From NCBI RefSeq assembly GCF_018555685.1, contig NZ_JAFLWW010000006.1, positions 310,001 to 374,000 on the forward strand: a stretch of 64,000 nucleotides of DNA, written 5' to 3'. Positions within the stretch are counted from its first letter, which is position 1; each line of letters starts with the position of its first letter. Origin of the DNA: Aminobacter anthyllidis. GTDB lineage: Bacteria; Pseudomonadota; Alphaproteobacteria; Rhizobiales; Rhizobiaceae. This document shows positions 49,227 to 58,000 of the stretch, piece by piece. The notes below the pieces were generated by a model, which had not been told where the DNA came from, searched no databases, and saw only the letters and a list, made by a program, of their open reading frames with translations. The position numbers and the translations under genes were made by a program.

Positions 49227-49659
49227 TCACGACTTGGTGGCGACCAGAACCGCGCCCGCCGCGATCAGCGCGACGCCGAGCCAGTTCGCCGTGCCAAGTC
49301 GCTCGCCAAGGAAAATGGCGCCAAACACCGCGACAAGAACGACGCTTAGCTTGTCGATCGGCGCCACCTGCGCCGCGTTTCCGAGCTTCAGCGCGCGGAA
49401 GTAGCACAGCCACGATGCCCCCGTGGCCAGCCCCGATAGGATCAGGAAGGCATAAGTCTTCCCCGAAATCGAATCCAGCGCCTGCGCTTGCCCGGCGGCG
49501 GCCGCGATTCCCGCCAGCACTAGCAGGATCACCGCCCGATCAGCGTGGCGAAATCCGAGTTGATGTTCTCGATGCCGACCTTGGCAAAGATCGCCGTCAG
49601 TGCCGCAAAGATGGCCGAAAGCACCGCCCAGAGCTGCCAGGATGCGAATGCGGGTTCAT
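49227..49659 (-). pseudogene. EamA/DMT transporter remnant with frameshifts
   Basis: The residues SWQLWAVLSAIFAALTAIFAK, then GIENINSDFATLI, then (in another frame) VILLVLAG and ASWLCYFRALKLG to AALIAAGAVLVA form one small four-span EamA-type transporter of about 145 aa. The reading frame breaks near 49530, where FATLI runs to a stop while the continuation is one frame over. The likely start ATG at 49659, which has GGAG before it, is also out of frame with the SWQLW segment, so there are two indels. Either a decaying gene or sequencing error. Confidence 0.75.
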
Positions 49660-49751
49660 ATTGGCTCCTTTGTTCTGATCTCTTGGCTGCTGGATAGTTG
49701 CTTGCGCATGCTGTACCCGGCGCTTGAAACCTTCGAAATCGAGCTGACACC

Positions 49752-50225
49752 ATGGCGACGCACGAGACCTATTCGATCTCCGATCTTCGCGACAGGCCGG
49801 AATTTGCTGGCGACGTTGCCGTCCGCATCTGGAATGCCTGGTGGCGCCAGGACGGCCATGAACTTGCCTTCATCCGGGGCCTTGTCGACGAGAATTTTGC
49901 TTCGACCGGCCTGCCGCAGGCGCTCGTCGCCCATGACCGCGACACCTTTCTGGGCACCGCCCATCTGATCGAAAGCGATCTGGAATCGCGGCCGCAATAT
50001 TCGCCATGGGTGGCCGCCGTCTGGGTCGATGAAGCCGCCAGGAAATCCGGCATCGGCGCAGCACTTGTCCAGGCCGGGGCGGAAGCAGCGTTCCTGCAGG
50101 GTTTCGACACTGCCTATCTCTGTGCCAAACCCGCCGTCTCCGCCTTCTACGAGCGGCTCGGCTGGCAGCGCATCGAGGAAGACGTCGAAGGGCTCAACGT
50201 GTTTTCGCTGAAGCGGAAGGCCTGA
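49752..50225 (+). CDS. GNAT-family N-acetyltransferase
   Basis: 157 aa. Acetyl-CoA-binding motif A is at about residues 82-112 (WVDEAARKSGIGAALVQAG with the R-x-x-G-I-G pattern), and the C-terminal AFYERLGWQRIEED is the motif B helix. Acceptor unknown. Divergent from the broken EamA gene and convergent with the phosphatase gene. Confidence 0.92.
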   Translation: MATHETYSISDLRDRPEFAGDVAVRIWNAWWRQDGHELAFIRGLVDENFASTGLPQALVAHDRDTFLGTAHLIESDLESRPQYSPWVAAVWVDEAARKSGIGAALVQAGAEAAFLQGFDTAYLCAKPAVSAFYERLGWQRIEEDVEGLNVFSLKRKA

Positions 50226-50231
50226 TCGGGC

Positions 50232-50552
50232 TCAGCGCAGGTGCTTCGGCACCCGCTCTTCCAGCAGCGCGACCAGCGCCGGGTCCATGAAGGCGTAGTC
50301 GTCGGGAATGTCGAGGCAGACGACGCGCGCCTTGAGCGCCTTGGCGAACTTCTTCTGCAGCTTGGTGCGGTGGGTCTTTTCCATCACGAAGATGATGTCG
50401 GCCCAGGCGACAAGTTCCGGCGTCAGCGGGTTCTCGGCGTCATGATTGGTACCAGCGGAATCGACCTCGATGTCGCGGCGGGTGGCAAACACCTGCTCGG
50501 CGGTCGGGCTGCGCAACTTGTTCTGACTGCAGACGAAGAGCACGTTCTTCAC
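50232..50552 (-). CDS. Short low-molecular-weight protein tyrosine phosphatase-like protein
   Basis: 106 aa. Active-site P-loop CSQNKLRS with nucleophile C8 and R14 (Cx5R), and DIPDDYAFMDP near the C terminus could supply the general acid. Shorter than the usual 150 aa enzymes and closer to the compact COG4551-type phosphatases. Follows hemW by 11 bp in the same direction and may be co-transcribed with it. Confidence 0.9.
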   Translation of the reverse strand: MKNVLFVCSQNKLRSPTAEQVFATRRDIEVDSAGTNHDAENPLTPELVAWADIIFVMEKTHRTKLQKKFAKALKARVVCLDIPDDYAFMDPALVALLEERVPKHLR

Positions 50553-50563
50553 CGCAGCCTCTG

Positions 50564-51730
50564 CTACCGCGCCAGGTCGGCGACGACGGCGTCGAGCACG
50601 ATCATGCCCTCGGGCGTCGCGCGCAGGCGCGAATTGCCGATCGGCGCCACCAGGCCTTCGCCCTGCAGGATCGATAGCCGCGCCGAAGACAGCGACTTGC
50701 CTGACAGGACTTCGTAGCGCGCGAGGTCGATGCCTTCGACAAGCCTCAGGCCCATCAGCAGGAACTCGTCGGCCTCTTCCGAGCGGTTGAGGATCTCGCC
50801 GCCGGTAATGCCATGGCCACGCTCCTCGACCAGTTCGGCCCAGCGCTCGGGCGTCTTCTCGGCGATGGTCACCACGCGTGTGCCGTCTTCCAGGAACCGT
50901 CCATGCGCGCCGGGGCCGACACCGACATATTCGCCGTAGCGCCAGTAGGTCAAATTGTGCCGGCTCTCCGCACCCGGCCTGGCGTGGTTCGAAATCTCGT
51001 AGGCCGGAAGCCCGTGCGCCGCCGTCACCTCTTGGGTAATGGCATAGAGCTCGGCCGCGTGCTCGCCGTCGGGGATCTCGAACTTGCCGGCGTTGTAGAG
51101 CTGGAAGAAGCGCGTGCCTTCCTCGATTGTCAGCTGGTAGAGCGACAGATGGTCGACGGCATAGCCGATCGCCTGCTTCAGCTCCGCTGCCCAGTCATCC
51201 GGCTTCTGGCCGGGCCGGGCATAGATCAGGTCGAAGGACAGGCGTGGGAAGATTTCGCGCGCCAGGCCGATGGCATGCAGCGCCTCCTCGACATTGTGCA
51301 GCCGCCCGAGAAAACGCAAATCGGCATCATTCAGCGCCTGCACGCCGAGAGATACGCGGTTGACGCCGGCGGAGCGGTAGCCGCGGAAGCGCTCGGCCTC
51401 GACCGACGAGGGGTTCGCCTCGAGCGTGATCTCGGCGTTGTCAGCGATCGTCCAGTTGGCGGCGATCGCATCGAGCACCGCCCCCACCGTCTCGGGCTTC
51501 ATCAGCGACGGGGTGCCGCCGCCGAGGAACACGCTCGTCACCTCGCGCGGACCGGTGCGGGCCCTCATCGTCGCAAGCTCTGACGCGAAGGCGCGAGCAA
51601 AGCGTTCCTGGTCCACCGGCTGGTGGCGGACATGGCTGTTGAAGTCGCAGTAAGGGCATTTGGCCGCGCAGAACGGCCAGTGCACATAGACGCCGAAGCC
51701 GGGGTCGCGGCTGAGCGACGTAACGCCCAT
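50564..51730 (-). CDS. hemW: HemW, radical-SAM heme chaperone
   Basis: 388 aa. Radical SAM cluster CxxxCxxC at C21, C25 and C28 (CAAKCPYC), FLGGGTPSLM, and the HemW C-terminal domain. Formerly annotated as oxygen-independent coproporphyrinogen oxidase, but the family lacks that activity and inserts heme into proteins. ATG 51730 overlaps the rdgB stop by 1 nt, ensuring coupling. The frame is open 186 bp upstream inside rdgB but that is a shadow. Confidence 0.95.
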   Translation of the reverse strand: MGVTSLSRDPGFGVYVHWPFCAAKCPYCDFNSHVRHQPVDQERFARAFASELATMRARTGPREVTSVFLGGGTPSLMKPETVGAVLDAIAANWTIADNAEITLEANPSSVEAERFRGYRSAGVNRVSLGVQALNDADLRFLGRLHNVEEALHAIGLAREIFPRLSFDLIYARPGQKPDDWAAELKQAIGYAVDHLSLYQLTIEEGTRFFQLYNAGKFEIPDGEHAAELYAITQEVTAAHGLPAYEISNHARPGAESRHNLTYWRYGEYVGVGPGAHGRFLEDGTRVVTIAEKTPERWAELVEERGHGITGGEILNRSEEADEFLLMGLRLVEGIDLARYEVLSGKSLSSARLSILQGEGLVAPIGNSRLRATPEGMIVLDAVVADLAR

Positions 51731-52377
51731 CAGGCCGAACCAAGCATGGCGCGGGCGAATTTCTGGAAGGCGCGGGCACGGTGCGACAGGGCATCGGCCT
51801 GGCCGGGCTTCCAGCCGTGCTTTTCCTCGGCGCTCATCTCGCCAAAGGTCTTGTCGAATCCTTGCGGCAGAAACACCGGATCGTAGCCAAAGCCCTTTTC
51901 GCCGCGCGGCGGCCACACCAGGTTGCCTTCGGCCTCGCCGCGGAAATACTCGGCGTGCCCGTCGGGCCAGGCCAGGCAGATGACGGCGACGAAGCGGCCG
52001 GTGCGCTGGTCGAGCTTCGTCGCACCGCGCTCCAGCATGGCATCTTCGGTGCGTTGCATCGCCATGGCGAAGTCGCGCGTGCCGTCTTCCTTCTCGGCCC
52101 AGTTCGCGGTGTAGACGCCCGGCGCGCCGTCGAGTGCGTCGACGACGAGCCCGGAATCGTCCGACATCGCCGGCAGCCCGGTCGCGGTCGCCGCGGCCAG
52201 CGCCTTGATGTAGGCGTTTTCCTCGAAGGTCGTGCCGGTCTCGTCGGGCTCGGGCAGGCCGTATTCCTTGGCCGACTTGGCGCCGATGCCGAACGGCGCC
52301 ATCAGGTCGGCGAATTCACGCAGCTTGCCGGCATTGTGGCTGGCGATCACGATCTCGTTGTCGGCAAGCTTGCGCAT
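51730..52377 (-). CDS. rdgB: RdgB, XTP/dITP pyrophosphatase
   Basis: 215 aa. Removes non-canonical purine nucleotides. [10 protein letters not shown] near the N terminus, [10 protein letters not shown] and GFGYDPVFL are the catalytic motifs. [10 protein letters not shown] at 52377 gives a 1-nt overlap with the preceding VOC stop; the ATG at 52389 is a weaker alternative adding four residues. Confidence 0.96.
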   Translation of the reverse strand: MRKLADNEIVIASHNAGKLREFADLMAPFGIGAKSAKEYGLPEPDETGTTFEENAYIKALAAATATGLPAMSDDSGLVVDALDGAPGVYTANWAEKEDGTRDFAMAMQRTEDAMLERGATKLDQRTGRFVAVICLAWPDGHAEYFRGEAEGNLVWPPRGEKGFGYDPVFLPQGFDKTFGEMSAEEKHGWKPGQADALSHRARAFQKFARAMLGSA

Positions 52378-52805
52378 CAAAGGCCCCATAGTTTCGGCTC
52401 GGCGATCTCAAGCGAATTGCCTGATGGATCGCGGAAATAGATGGAACGGCCGCCTCCTGAGCCCTTGCCGAAGGGCGGCCATTCAAAGTCGGCTTCGATG
52501 GCGATGCCTTCGCCTTCGAGCCTCGTCTTCCAGTGCTCGACTTCTTCGGCGGTCGCCGAAAAGCACAGATGTCCCTGACCCGTCGTGCCATGTGGTGGCA
52601 CCGGCAGCCTGGCATCGGGCTTGGGCGGATGCCGTGTCGCGTCGGCATCAAACAGCAGCAGCACACCCTGTCCGCAGCGGAAGAACACATGCCGCCCCGG
52701 CACCTTGGCGATCCGCTCCAGCCCCATTACCTCGCTGTAGAACGCCTCGGCGGCGTCGAGATCGGTGACATAGAGCGCGGATTCGAGGATCGCCGAGAGC
52801 CGCAT
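52377..52805 (-). CDS. VOC-superfamily (glyoxalase-like) protein
   Basis: 142 aa. N-terminal [35 protein letters not shown], then [14 protein letters not shown] and [16 protein letters not shown]; His and Glu metal-ligand positions (in GHLCF and NSLEI) are conserved. Lies between rph and rdgB in the same leftward operon, with 1 nt overlap to rdgB and 10 bp to rph. Substrate unknown. Confidence 0.93.
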   Translation of the reverse strand: MRLSAILESALYVTDLDAAEAFYSEVMGLERIAKVPGRHVFFRCGQGVLLLFDADATRHPPKPDARLPVPPHGTTGQGHLCFSATAEEVEHWKTRLEGEGIAIEADFEWPPFGKGSGGGRSIYFRDPSGNSLEIAEPKLWGL

Positions 52806-52815
52806 GGCGAGTGTC

Positions 52816-53532
52816 TCAGCCCACCGCCATCTTCTGCAGGTCGACCAGCCGGGTGATGCCCTTGCGGGCGAGGCCCATCAGCGCCAGGAACTCTTCCTCC
52901 GAGAACGGGGTGCCTTCGGCGGTGCCCTGGATCTCGACGATGCCGCCCTTGCCGGTCATGACGAAATTGGCGTCGGTGCCGGCCGAGGAATCTTCGAGAT
53001 AGTCGAGGTCGATGACCGGCTGGCCGTCATGGATGCCGCACGAAATCGCCGCGATATGATCCTTCAGCACCTTGTCGACGCTGACCATCTGGCGCGTCTC
53101 CATCCAGCGCAGGCAGTCGTAGAGCGCAATCCACGCGCCGGTGATCGAGGCGGTACGGGTGCCGCCGTCAGCCTGGATCACGTCGCAGTCGACGGTAATC
53201 TGGCGCTCGCCGAGCGCGCCCATGTCGACGACGGCGCGCAACGAACGGCCGATCAGCCGCTGGATTTCCTGCGTGCGTCCGCCTTGCTTGCCGGCCGAAG
53301 CCTCACGGCGCATGCGCTCGCCGGTCGAGCGCGGCAGCATGCCGTATTCGGCCGTCACCCAGCCCTTGCCGGAGTTGCGCATCCAGCCCGGCACCTTCTC
53401 TTCCAGGCTCGCCGTGCACAGAACATGGGTGTCGCCGAACTTCACAAGGCACGAGCCTTCGGCGTGCTTGGACACGTTGCGCTCGAAGGAGATGGCGCGC
53501 ATTTCGTCGAATTGGCGTTTGGAGGGGCGCAT
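52816..53532 (-). CDS. rph: Ribonuclease PH
   Basis: 238 aa. Phosphorolytic 3' exonuclease that trims tRNA 3' ends. [12 protein letters not shown] start, [24 protein letters not shown] and [18 protein letters not shown] motifs. First gene of the leftward rph-VOC-rdgB-hemW group and divergent from hrcA across 140 bp. Confidence 0.97.
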   Translation of the reverse strand: MRPSKRQFDEMRAISFERNVSKHAEGSCLVKFGDTHVLCTASLEEKVPGWMRNSGKGWVTAEYGMLPRSTGERMRREASAGKQGGRTQEIQRLIGRSLRAVVDMGALGERQITVDCDVIQADGGTRTASITGAWIALYDCLRWMETRQMVSVDKVLKDHIAAISCGIHDGQPVIDLDYLEDSSAGTDANFVMTGKGGIVEIQGTAEGTPFSEEEFLALMGLARKGITRLVDLQKMAVG

Positions 53533-53672
53533 ACGGCTACTTTCTATGGCGAAATCGGAAATTGTTGCCGGCTTGTAGCTCCATGGCCGGACCAGCGCAA
53601 AGGAAAACCGGTTCCGCCGCTGGAGCTGTTGTGTTCGTGGCCGTGGGGTCTATATCATTTTGCACGGAGACC

Positions 53673-54752
53673 ATGAAGCAGATGACCAAAGCGGTACCCG
53701 ATCCCACGCTGCAGACGCTCGACATGCGATCGCGCGACATCTTCCGGCGCATCGTCGATTCCTATCTCAGGGATGGCGAGCCCGTGGGGTCGCGCAACCT
53801 GTCGCGCATGCTGCCCTCGTCGCTGTCGCCGGCGACCGTGCGCAATGTGATGAGCGACCTTGAGCATCTCGGTCTCGTCTACGCCCCGCATATTTCCGCC
53901 GGCCGCCTGCCGACGCAAAAGGGCCTGCGTTTCTTCGTCGATGCCTTCATGGAACTCGGTGATCTCTCCGACGAGGAGCGCCGCGTCATCGAGGCCCAGG
54001 TCAAGGCTTCGGGTGAGGGCGCTTCGCTGGAGCACATGCTGACCGAGGCGAGCCAGATGCTGTCGGGCATGTCGCGCGGTGCCGGCCTGGTGCTTGCCGC
54101 CAAGAACGAGGTTGCCCTCAAGCACATCGAGTTCATCCAGCTCGAGCCGACCAAGGCGCTCGCCGTGCTGGTGTCGCAGAACGGCGACGTCGAAAACCGC
54201 GTCGTCGAGCTGCCGCTCGGCGTCACCGTTTCCCAGTTGCATGAGGCGTCCAACTTCCTCAACGCCCACATCCGTGGCCGCACGCTTGCCGAGGCGCGGA
54301 TCGAGATCGCCCGCATCAAGGATGAGACCAAGGCCGCCCTCGACACGCTGTCGCAGGATCTTGTCGAAAAAGGCCTTGCCGTGTGGGCCGGCGCCGAAAG
54401 CGGCCTGCCGTCGCGGCTCATCGTGCGCGGCCGCGCCAATTTGCTCGAAAACGTCACCGCCCAGGCCGACATCGAACTGCTCAAGCACCTGTTCGAGGAC
54501 ATGGAAACCCAGGACGGGCTGATCCAGCTGCTCGACCTCGCCGAGGAAGGCTCTGGCGTGCGCATTTTCATCGGCTCGGAGAACCGGCTGTTTTCGTTGT
54601 CCGGCTCATCGCTTGTCGTCGCGCCCTATCGCGACAAGGATGCCCGCGTCGTCGGCGCGCTCGGCGTCATCGGCCCGACCCGGCTCAACTATGCCCGCAT
54701 CGTGCCGATGGTCGATTATACGGCGCAGCTGATTTCGCGCATGCTAAGGTGA
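53673..54752 (+). CDS. hrcA: HrcA, heat-inducible transcription repressor
   Basis: 359 aa. N-terminal winged helix (RSRDIFRRIVDSYLRDGEPV, SLSPATVRNVMSDLEHLG), then GAF-like and inserted domains. It represses groESL-type operons through CIRCE elements; I see no CIRCE in this window. Starts at 53673 and 53682 are both possible; GGAGA at 53666-53670 is too near the first and about 11 bp from the second, which would give 356 aa. Confidence 0.95.
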   Translation: MKQMTKAVPDPTLQTLDMRSRDIFRRIVDSYLRDGEPVGSRNLSRMLPSSLSPATVRNVMSDLEHLGLVYAPHISAGRLPTQKGLRFFVDAFMELGDLSDEERRVIEAQVKASGEGASLEHMLTEASQMLSGMSRGAGLVLAAKNEVALKHIEFIQLEPTKALAVLVSQNGDVENRVVELPLGVTVSQLHEASNFLNAHIRGRTLAEARIEIARIKDETKAALDTLSQDLVEKGLAVWAGAESGLPSRLIVRGRANLLENVTAQADIELLKHLFEDMETQDGLIQLLDLAEEGSGVRIFIGSENRLFSLSGSSLVVAPYRDKDARVVGALGVIGPTRLNYARIVPMVDYTAQLISRMLR

Positions 54753-54775
54753 GCTGAAACTAGGAGAACCGGACT

Positions 54776-54973
54776 ATGGCGCTCGAACAGATCAAGGCCC
54801 AGATAGCGGTCCTGCTCCAGGAGATGGTCAACCAGCCCGAGGATTCCCACGAATTGCAGGAGCAGCTGCGCGAAAAGCTGAGCGAGTTGCGCGCGCAAGG
54901 CTTGCCGCTGCCCAAGGACCTCGTCGACCTCGAAAAGCGCCTCGACGACGACTTCTCCGAACAGGAAGATTGA
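54776..54973 (+). CDS. Small helical protein, 65 aa, downstream of hrcA
   Basis: An acidic, wholly helical peptide (IKAQIAVLLQEMV, HELQEQLREKLSELRAQG, VDLEKRLDDDFSEQED) with leucine heptads. The ribosome site AGGAGA at 54762-54767, 8 bp before the ATG, is excellent. No named family known to me. It is 23 bp after hrcA, so co-transcribed. In many rhizobia grpE follows hrcA; here this small gene sits in that place instead. Confidence 0.78.
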   Translation: MALEQIKAQIAVLLQEMVNQPEDSHELQEQLREKLSELRAQGLPLPKDLVDLEKRLDDDFSEQED

Positions 54974-54986
54974 GCAGGCGGGGCGA

Positions 54987-55784
54987 TCACGCCCCATTGC
55001 CAGCCTTGTCTTGCTCGCCCCACGTCACCTGCCGGTAGTCGAAGCCATATTCCAGCGTTGGCTTGACGATCCTGAAATAGGGCGACAGGTCGAAGTCGCG
55101 CGGCGTGTACAGCGAGTGGTGGCGGATGTGCATGATCTCCTGGCGCATGTAGGTCGACTGCGCCGAGGCGCGGCCGGGTGCGCGGGTGATCTCGGGCAGG
55201 ATCGGATAGCGGATCTCGCCATAGGCTTCGGCGATCATCGTCGAGCAGATGGCCCGCGTCGGGTCACCCGAGCCGAAGGCGAGCATGCGGCGGCGCCAGC
55301 GCACCGGCACCGGCGGCCTGGGAACGAAGTAGCGCAGCATGTCGAAAATGTTCTTGAGGTCGTATTTCAGGCCGAGCCTCTGGACCATGAACCTGACAAT
55401 ATGGTCGCGGTCTTCCGGCGACAGGCCGTTGGCCCGGCAGATACGGGTGTTGTAGGTGCGGTACTTCGACAGCGGCACGGCCACGCAGCCTTCGCCGAGA
55501 TTGACCTCGATCAGCCGCAGCCGTTCCGAGCCGTCTTGCGGCTCCGGCAATGCGTCGCCGATGTAGAGCGCCGAGTGTGACCAGGTCGACTGCGTCAGGT
55601 ACTTGATGACGGCCGAAATGCGCTGGTTGCCTTCGATCAAAAGGATGTCGCCCGGCTCCAGCGTCCGGCGCAGCGTGTCGGGGTCCGATGGCGTGTAGGG
55701 CTCGTAGCCGGAGGATTCGACCTGCAGCCGGGAGGCGAGCCAGCGGCCGAAACGGTCGAGCAGGGTGTCGGTCTTTTGCGTCAT
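54987..55784 (-). CDS. YiiX/YebB-like permuted NlpC/P60 cysteine hydrolase
   Basis: 265 aa. LEPGDILLIEGNQRISAVIKYL, catalytic histidine H70 in STWSHSALYIG and catalytic cysteine C180 in AICSTMIAEAYG are in the circularly permuted order (His before Cys) of the YiiX/LRAT-like papain-fold hydrolases. No signal peptide, so cytosolic. Likely hydrolyses an amide or thioester of a lipid or peptidoglycan-like substrate; unproven. Converges on the 65-aa gene. Confidence 0.9.
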   Translation of the reverse strand: MTQKTDTLLDRFGRWLASRLQVESSGYEPYTPSDPDTLRRTLEPGDILLIEGNQRISAVIKYLTQSTWSHSALYIGDALPEPQDGSERLRLIEVNLGEGCVAVPLSKYRTYNTRICRANGLSPEDRDHIVRFMVQRLGLKYDLKNIFDMLRYFVPRPPVPVRWRRRMLAFGSGDPTRAICSTMIAEAYGEIRYPILPEITRAPGRASAQSTYMRQEIMHIRHHSLYTPRDFDLSPYFRIVKPTLEYGFDYRQVTWGEQDKAGNGA

Positions 55785-55835
55785 GACGCACAGGACGTAA
55801 CATGAGCCGGGCCGGCGATGCCAGCGCTGCCGATG

Positions 55836-56768
55836 CTAGTCGGCTTCGGTATCCGCCATGCTTCCGACGAGGTCGTCGCGGGCCTTCTTCGCCAGCCGGC
55901 GCGCCGTGCGCCTGGGCCTGTCCTCGAACAATTCGGCAGCATCATTGAGGCACAGCTTGCGCAGCGCCTTCTCCGAACGCTTGAGCAATTTCACCAGATG
56001 TTTCGGCTCAGGACCGTCGAACGGCGCTTCGCCTGCCTCGATCAGTTGGCGCATGACGAACACGTCGTGCAGTTCGCCCAGGCTTTCGCCAAGTGCTTCG
56101 GCGCGCTCCCGGCGCGGCTTGACCGGCGATGGCCACAGCTTGCGGAGCAAAGAGAGGTGCGCGGCATGCCGCTTCACCGCCTTGCGCAGGTCATGGAAAT
56201 CGTCTGCTTCGCCGCGCTCGCGCGATTGCTCCAGCGCCTTGCGCGCGCGCCTGAGCGTCGCCAGTGCGCCGTCGGCCAGGACGTCGGCGGCATTCTCCGG
56301 CAGGTCGGGCAGTGCCAGCGCCTGCAGGGCAGCAAAGCCCGCCTGGCATTCGGCGATTGCCGTGTCGAGCACCACGCTGAGCCCGGCCTCGCCGTGGCCG
56401 GCCTGGGCGCGATGGCGCACCAACCTGGCGCGGATCGCGGCAAGGCCGGCGGCATCCGCTTCCTCGGCGAAATCCTCCGCCAGCCGGTCGATGGTTTCGA
56501 TCAGCGCGGTCGCCTGGCGCGGCCCGGCGATCGACGCTGAGATGGCGCGGTAGCGGTCGTTCTCGGTGCGGCAGAAGGCCTCGTCGCCCGGCCGGACGAG
56601 GTGCAGCAGCGCGCGCAGCGCCTTGAGGCGCTTGCGGGCGTTGTGCAGTGCCTTTTCGGGGTTGTCGCGGGCGGTGTTCAGATGCGCGGCAATCTTCTCG
56701 ATCTCTTCGCCGGCAATACGGCGGACCTCGCCGGTAAGCGCCAGGCGCGGATCGATGCGAAAGCTCAT
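55836..56768 (-). CDS. CHAD-domain protein
   Basis: 310 aa, all-helical CHAD domain in two repeats, rich in Arg/Lys and conserved histidines (LHNARKRLKALRALLHLVRPG; FHDLRKAVKRHAAHLSLLRKLW). CHAD binds inorganic polyphosphate. The start overlaps the upstream CYTH gene by 4 bp, so both are made together. MSFRIDPRLAL at 56768 is the natural start. Role probably in polyphosphate handling. Confidence 0.93.
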   Translation of the reverse strand: MSFRIDPRLALTGEVRRIAGEEIEKIAAHLNTARDNPEKALHNARKRLKALRALLHLVRPGDEAFCRTENDRYRAISASIAGPRQATALIETIDRLAEDFAEEADAAGLAAIRARLVRHRAQAGHGEAGLSVVLDTAIAECQAGFAALQALALPDLPENAADVLADGALATLRRARKALEQSRERGEADDFHDLRKAVKRHAAHLSLLRKLWPSPVKPRRERAEALGESLGELHDVFVMRQLIEAGEAPFDGPEPKHLVKLLKRSEKALRKLCLNDAAELFEDRPRRTARRLAKKARDDLVGSMADTEAD

Positions 56769-57238
56769 GCAACGGCCTCCGGGACGTCGCTGTGGGCAAG
56801 CGACGCGTTGTAGTAGCGCGGATCGTCGGTCACCTCGCGGCCGATCCATGCCGGCAGTTCCGAAGCCGGAACATCCTCCGGCGTCTCGAGTTCCGCGATG
56901 ACCAGCCCCCTCAGTTCGCCGCCGAACACATCGATCTCATAGAGACGGCCACGATGGCTAACATGATGACGTGTCTTCTCGATGACACGGCCGATGGCGA
57001 AATCCATCATCTCCTCGGCCTCGGCGAGCGGCACCTGGTACTCGAATTCGTCGCGCTCGCGGCCTCTCGTGCCGAACTTCAGCGTCAGTGTCGCCACCTC
57101 GCCATCGGAGATGCGCAGCCGCACGGAGCGGCCCGTATTCGATGCGAGATAGAACTGCCGGATGCGGATCCTGCCTTCGACAAGGCTCCGCCACTCCTGC
57201 CCGTTCACCAGGAACTTGCGTTCGATTTCCTTAGCCAT
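56765..57238 (-). CDS. CYTH-domain (triphosphate tunnel metalloenzyme) protein
   Basis: 157 aa. Signature ExExK at the N terminus (EIERK, residues 4-8), and alternating charged strands typical of the triphosphate tunnel fold (SVRLRISDGEVATLTLKFG; LYEIDVFGGELRGLVIAELE). Hydrolyses inorganic triphosphate or a related triphosphate. It is a stand-alone CYTH, paired with CHAD by a 4-bp overlap; the two domains are fused in many other bacteria. Divergent from the CecR-like gene. Confidence 0.93.
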   Translation of the reverse strand: MAKEIERKFLVNGQEWRSLVEGRIRIRQFYLASNTGRSVRLRISDGEVATLTLKFGTRGRERDEFEYQVPLAEAEEMMDFAIGRVIEKTRHHVSHRGRLYEIDVFGGELRGLVIAELETPEDVPASELPAWIGREVTDDPRYYNASLAHSDVPEAVA

Positions 57239-57281
57239 GGCGCCAGTAAAGCGCGGCGCGGCGTGCGGCGCAACATTTCTG

Positions 57282-57310
57282 TTGACTTTAATCAATCGAT
57301 TGATTAAATA
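57282..57310 (+). promoter_or_regulatory. Promoter and 22-bp perfect palindrome before CecR-like gene
   Basis: TTGACT (57282-57287), 17-bp spacer, TAAATA (57305-57310) is a good sigma-70 promoter. Across it lies a perfect 22-bp palindrome at 57287-57308: arm TTTAATCAATC and its reverse complement. The start codon is at 57317, 6 bp after the -10 box, so transcription should begin at or next to the ATG. Autorepression by the TetR-family product is expected. Confidence 0.85.
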
Positions 57311-57316
57311 ACTGCC

Positions 57317-58000
57317 ATGAGCAAGACACAGATCCCGCAAAACCCCTCCGCAGCTGACGCCACCCGTTTGGCGCTGGTGATGGCGGCGCTGAAACTGTTC
57401 GGCCGCCAGGGCTTCGATGGCACCTCCACCCGTGAGATCGCCACCGCCGCCAACGCCAATATCGGCTCGATCGCCTATCATTTCGGCGGCAAGGAAGGCC
57501 TCAGGCTTGCCGCCGCCGACCACGTCGTCATGACGATCCAGGCCATTGCCGGGCAGGCGCTCGGCAACACCGCCCTGGCCCAGCCGCAGGCCGTCACGCC
57601 TGAGGAAGCCGAGGCCCAGATCGAGGCGGCGGTGGAGCGCATGGTCGGCTTCATGGTCGCCCGCCCCGAGGCCGGCGAGATCGTCCAGTTCGTGTTGCGC
57701 GAGCTGTCGACGCCGACCGATGCGCTCGACCGCATCTACAGCGGCGTGTTCGAGCCGGTCCACCGCAGGCTGTGTCTCCTCTGGGCCGCCGCCACCGGCG
57801 AGGAGGCCGAAAGCGAGCGCGTCAGGATCAGCGTCTTCATGATGATCGGCCAGGTCGTCTACTTCCGCATCGCCCGCGCCGCCGTGCTGCGCCGCATGGG
57901 CTGGGCCGACATCGGCCCAGCCGAGGTCGGCAAGGTCATCGGCATCGCCAGGGAAAACGTCGCGGCCATCATTGCCGCGCGAAAGGCAGGAAAGCCATGA
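57317..58000 (+). CDS. TetR/AcrR regulator, CecR (YbiH)-like
   Basis: 227 aa. N-terminal HTH (TSTREIATAANANIGSIAYHFGGKEGL, about 36-64) and a C-terminal CecR/DUF1956-type ligand domain (VQFVLRELSTPTDALDRIYSGVFEPVH, ISVFMMIGQVVYFRIAR). In E. coli CecR controls the ybhGFSR exporter; the genes downstream here are the equivalent HlyD, ATPase and permease. No ribosome site precedes the ATG, matching a leaderless mRNA. Overlaps the HlyD gene by 4 bp. Confidence 0.92.
   Translation: MSKTQIPQNPSAADATRLALVMAALKLFGRQGFDGTSTREIATAANANIGSIAYHFGGKEGLRLAAADHVVMTIQAIAGQALGNTALAQPQAVTPEEAEAQIEAAVERMVGFMVARPEAGEIVQFVLRELSTPTDALDRIYSGVFEPVHRRLCLLWAAATGEEAESERVRISVFMMIGQVVYFRIARAAVLRRMGWADIGPAEVGKVIGIARENVAAIIAARKAGKP

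Noticed and set aside
53533-53700. CIRCE element (TTAGCACTC-N9-GAGTGCTAA) near hrcA
   Set aside because: No matching inverted repeat is present in the hrcA promoter region or elsewhere that I could see.
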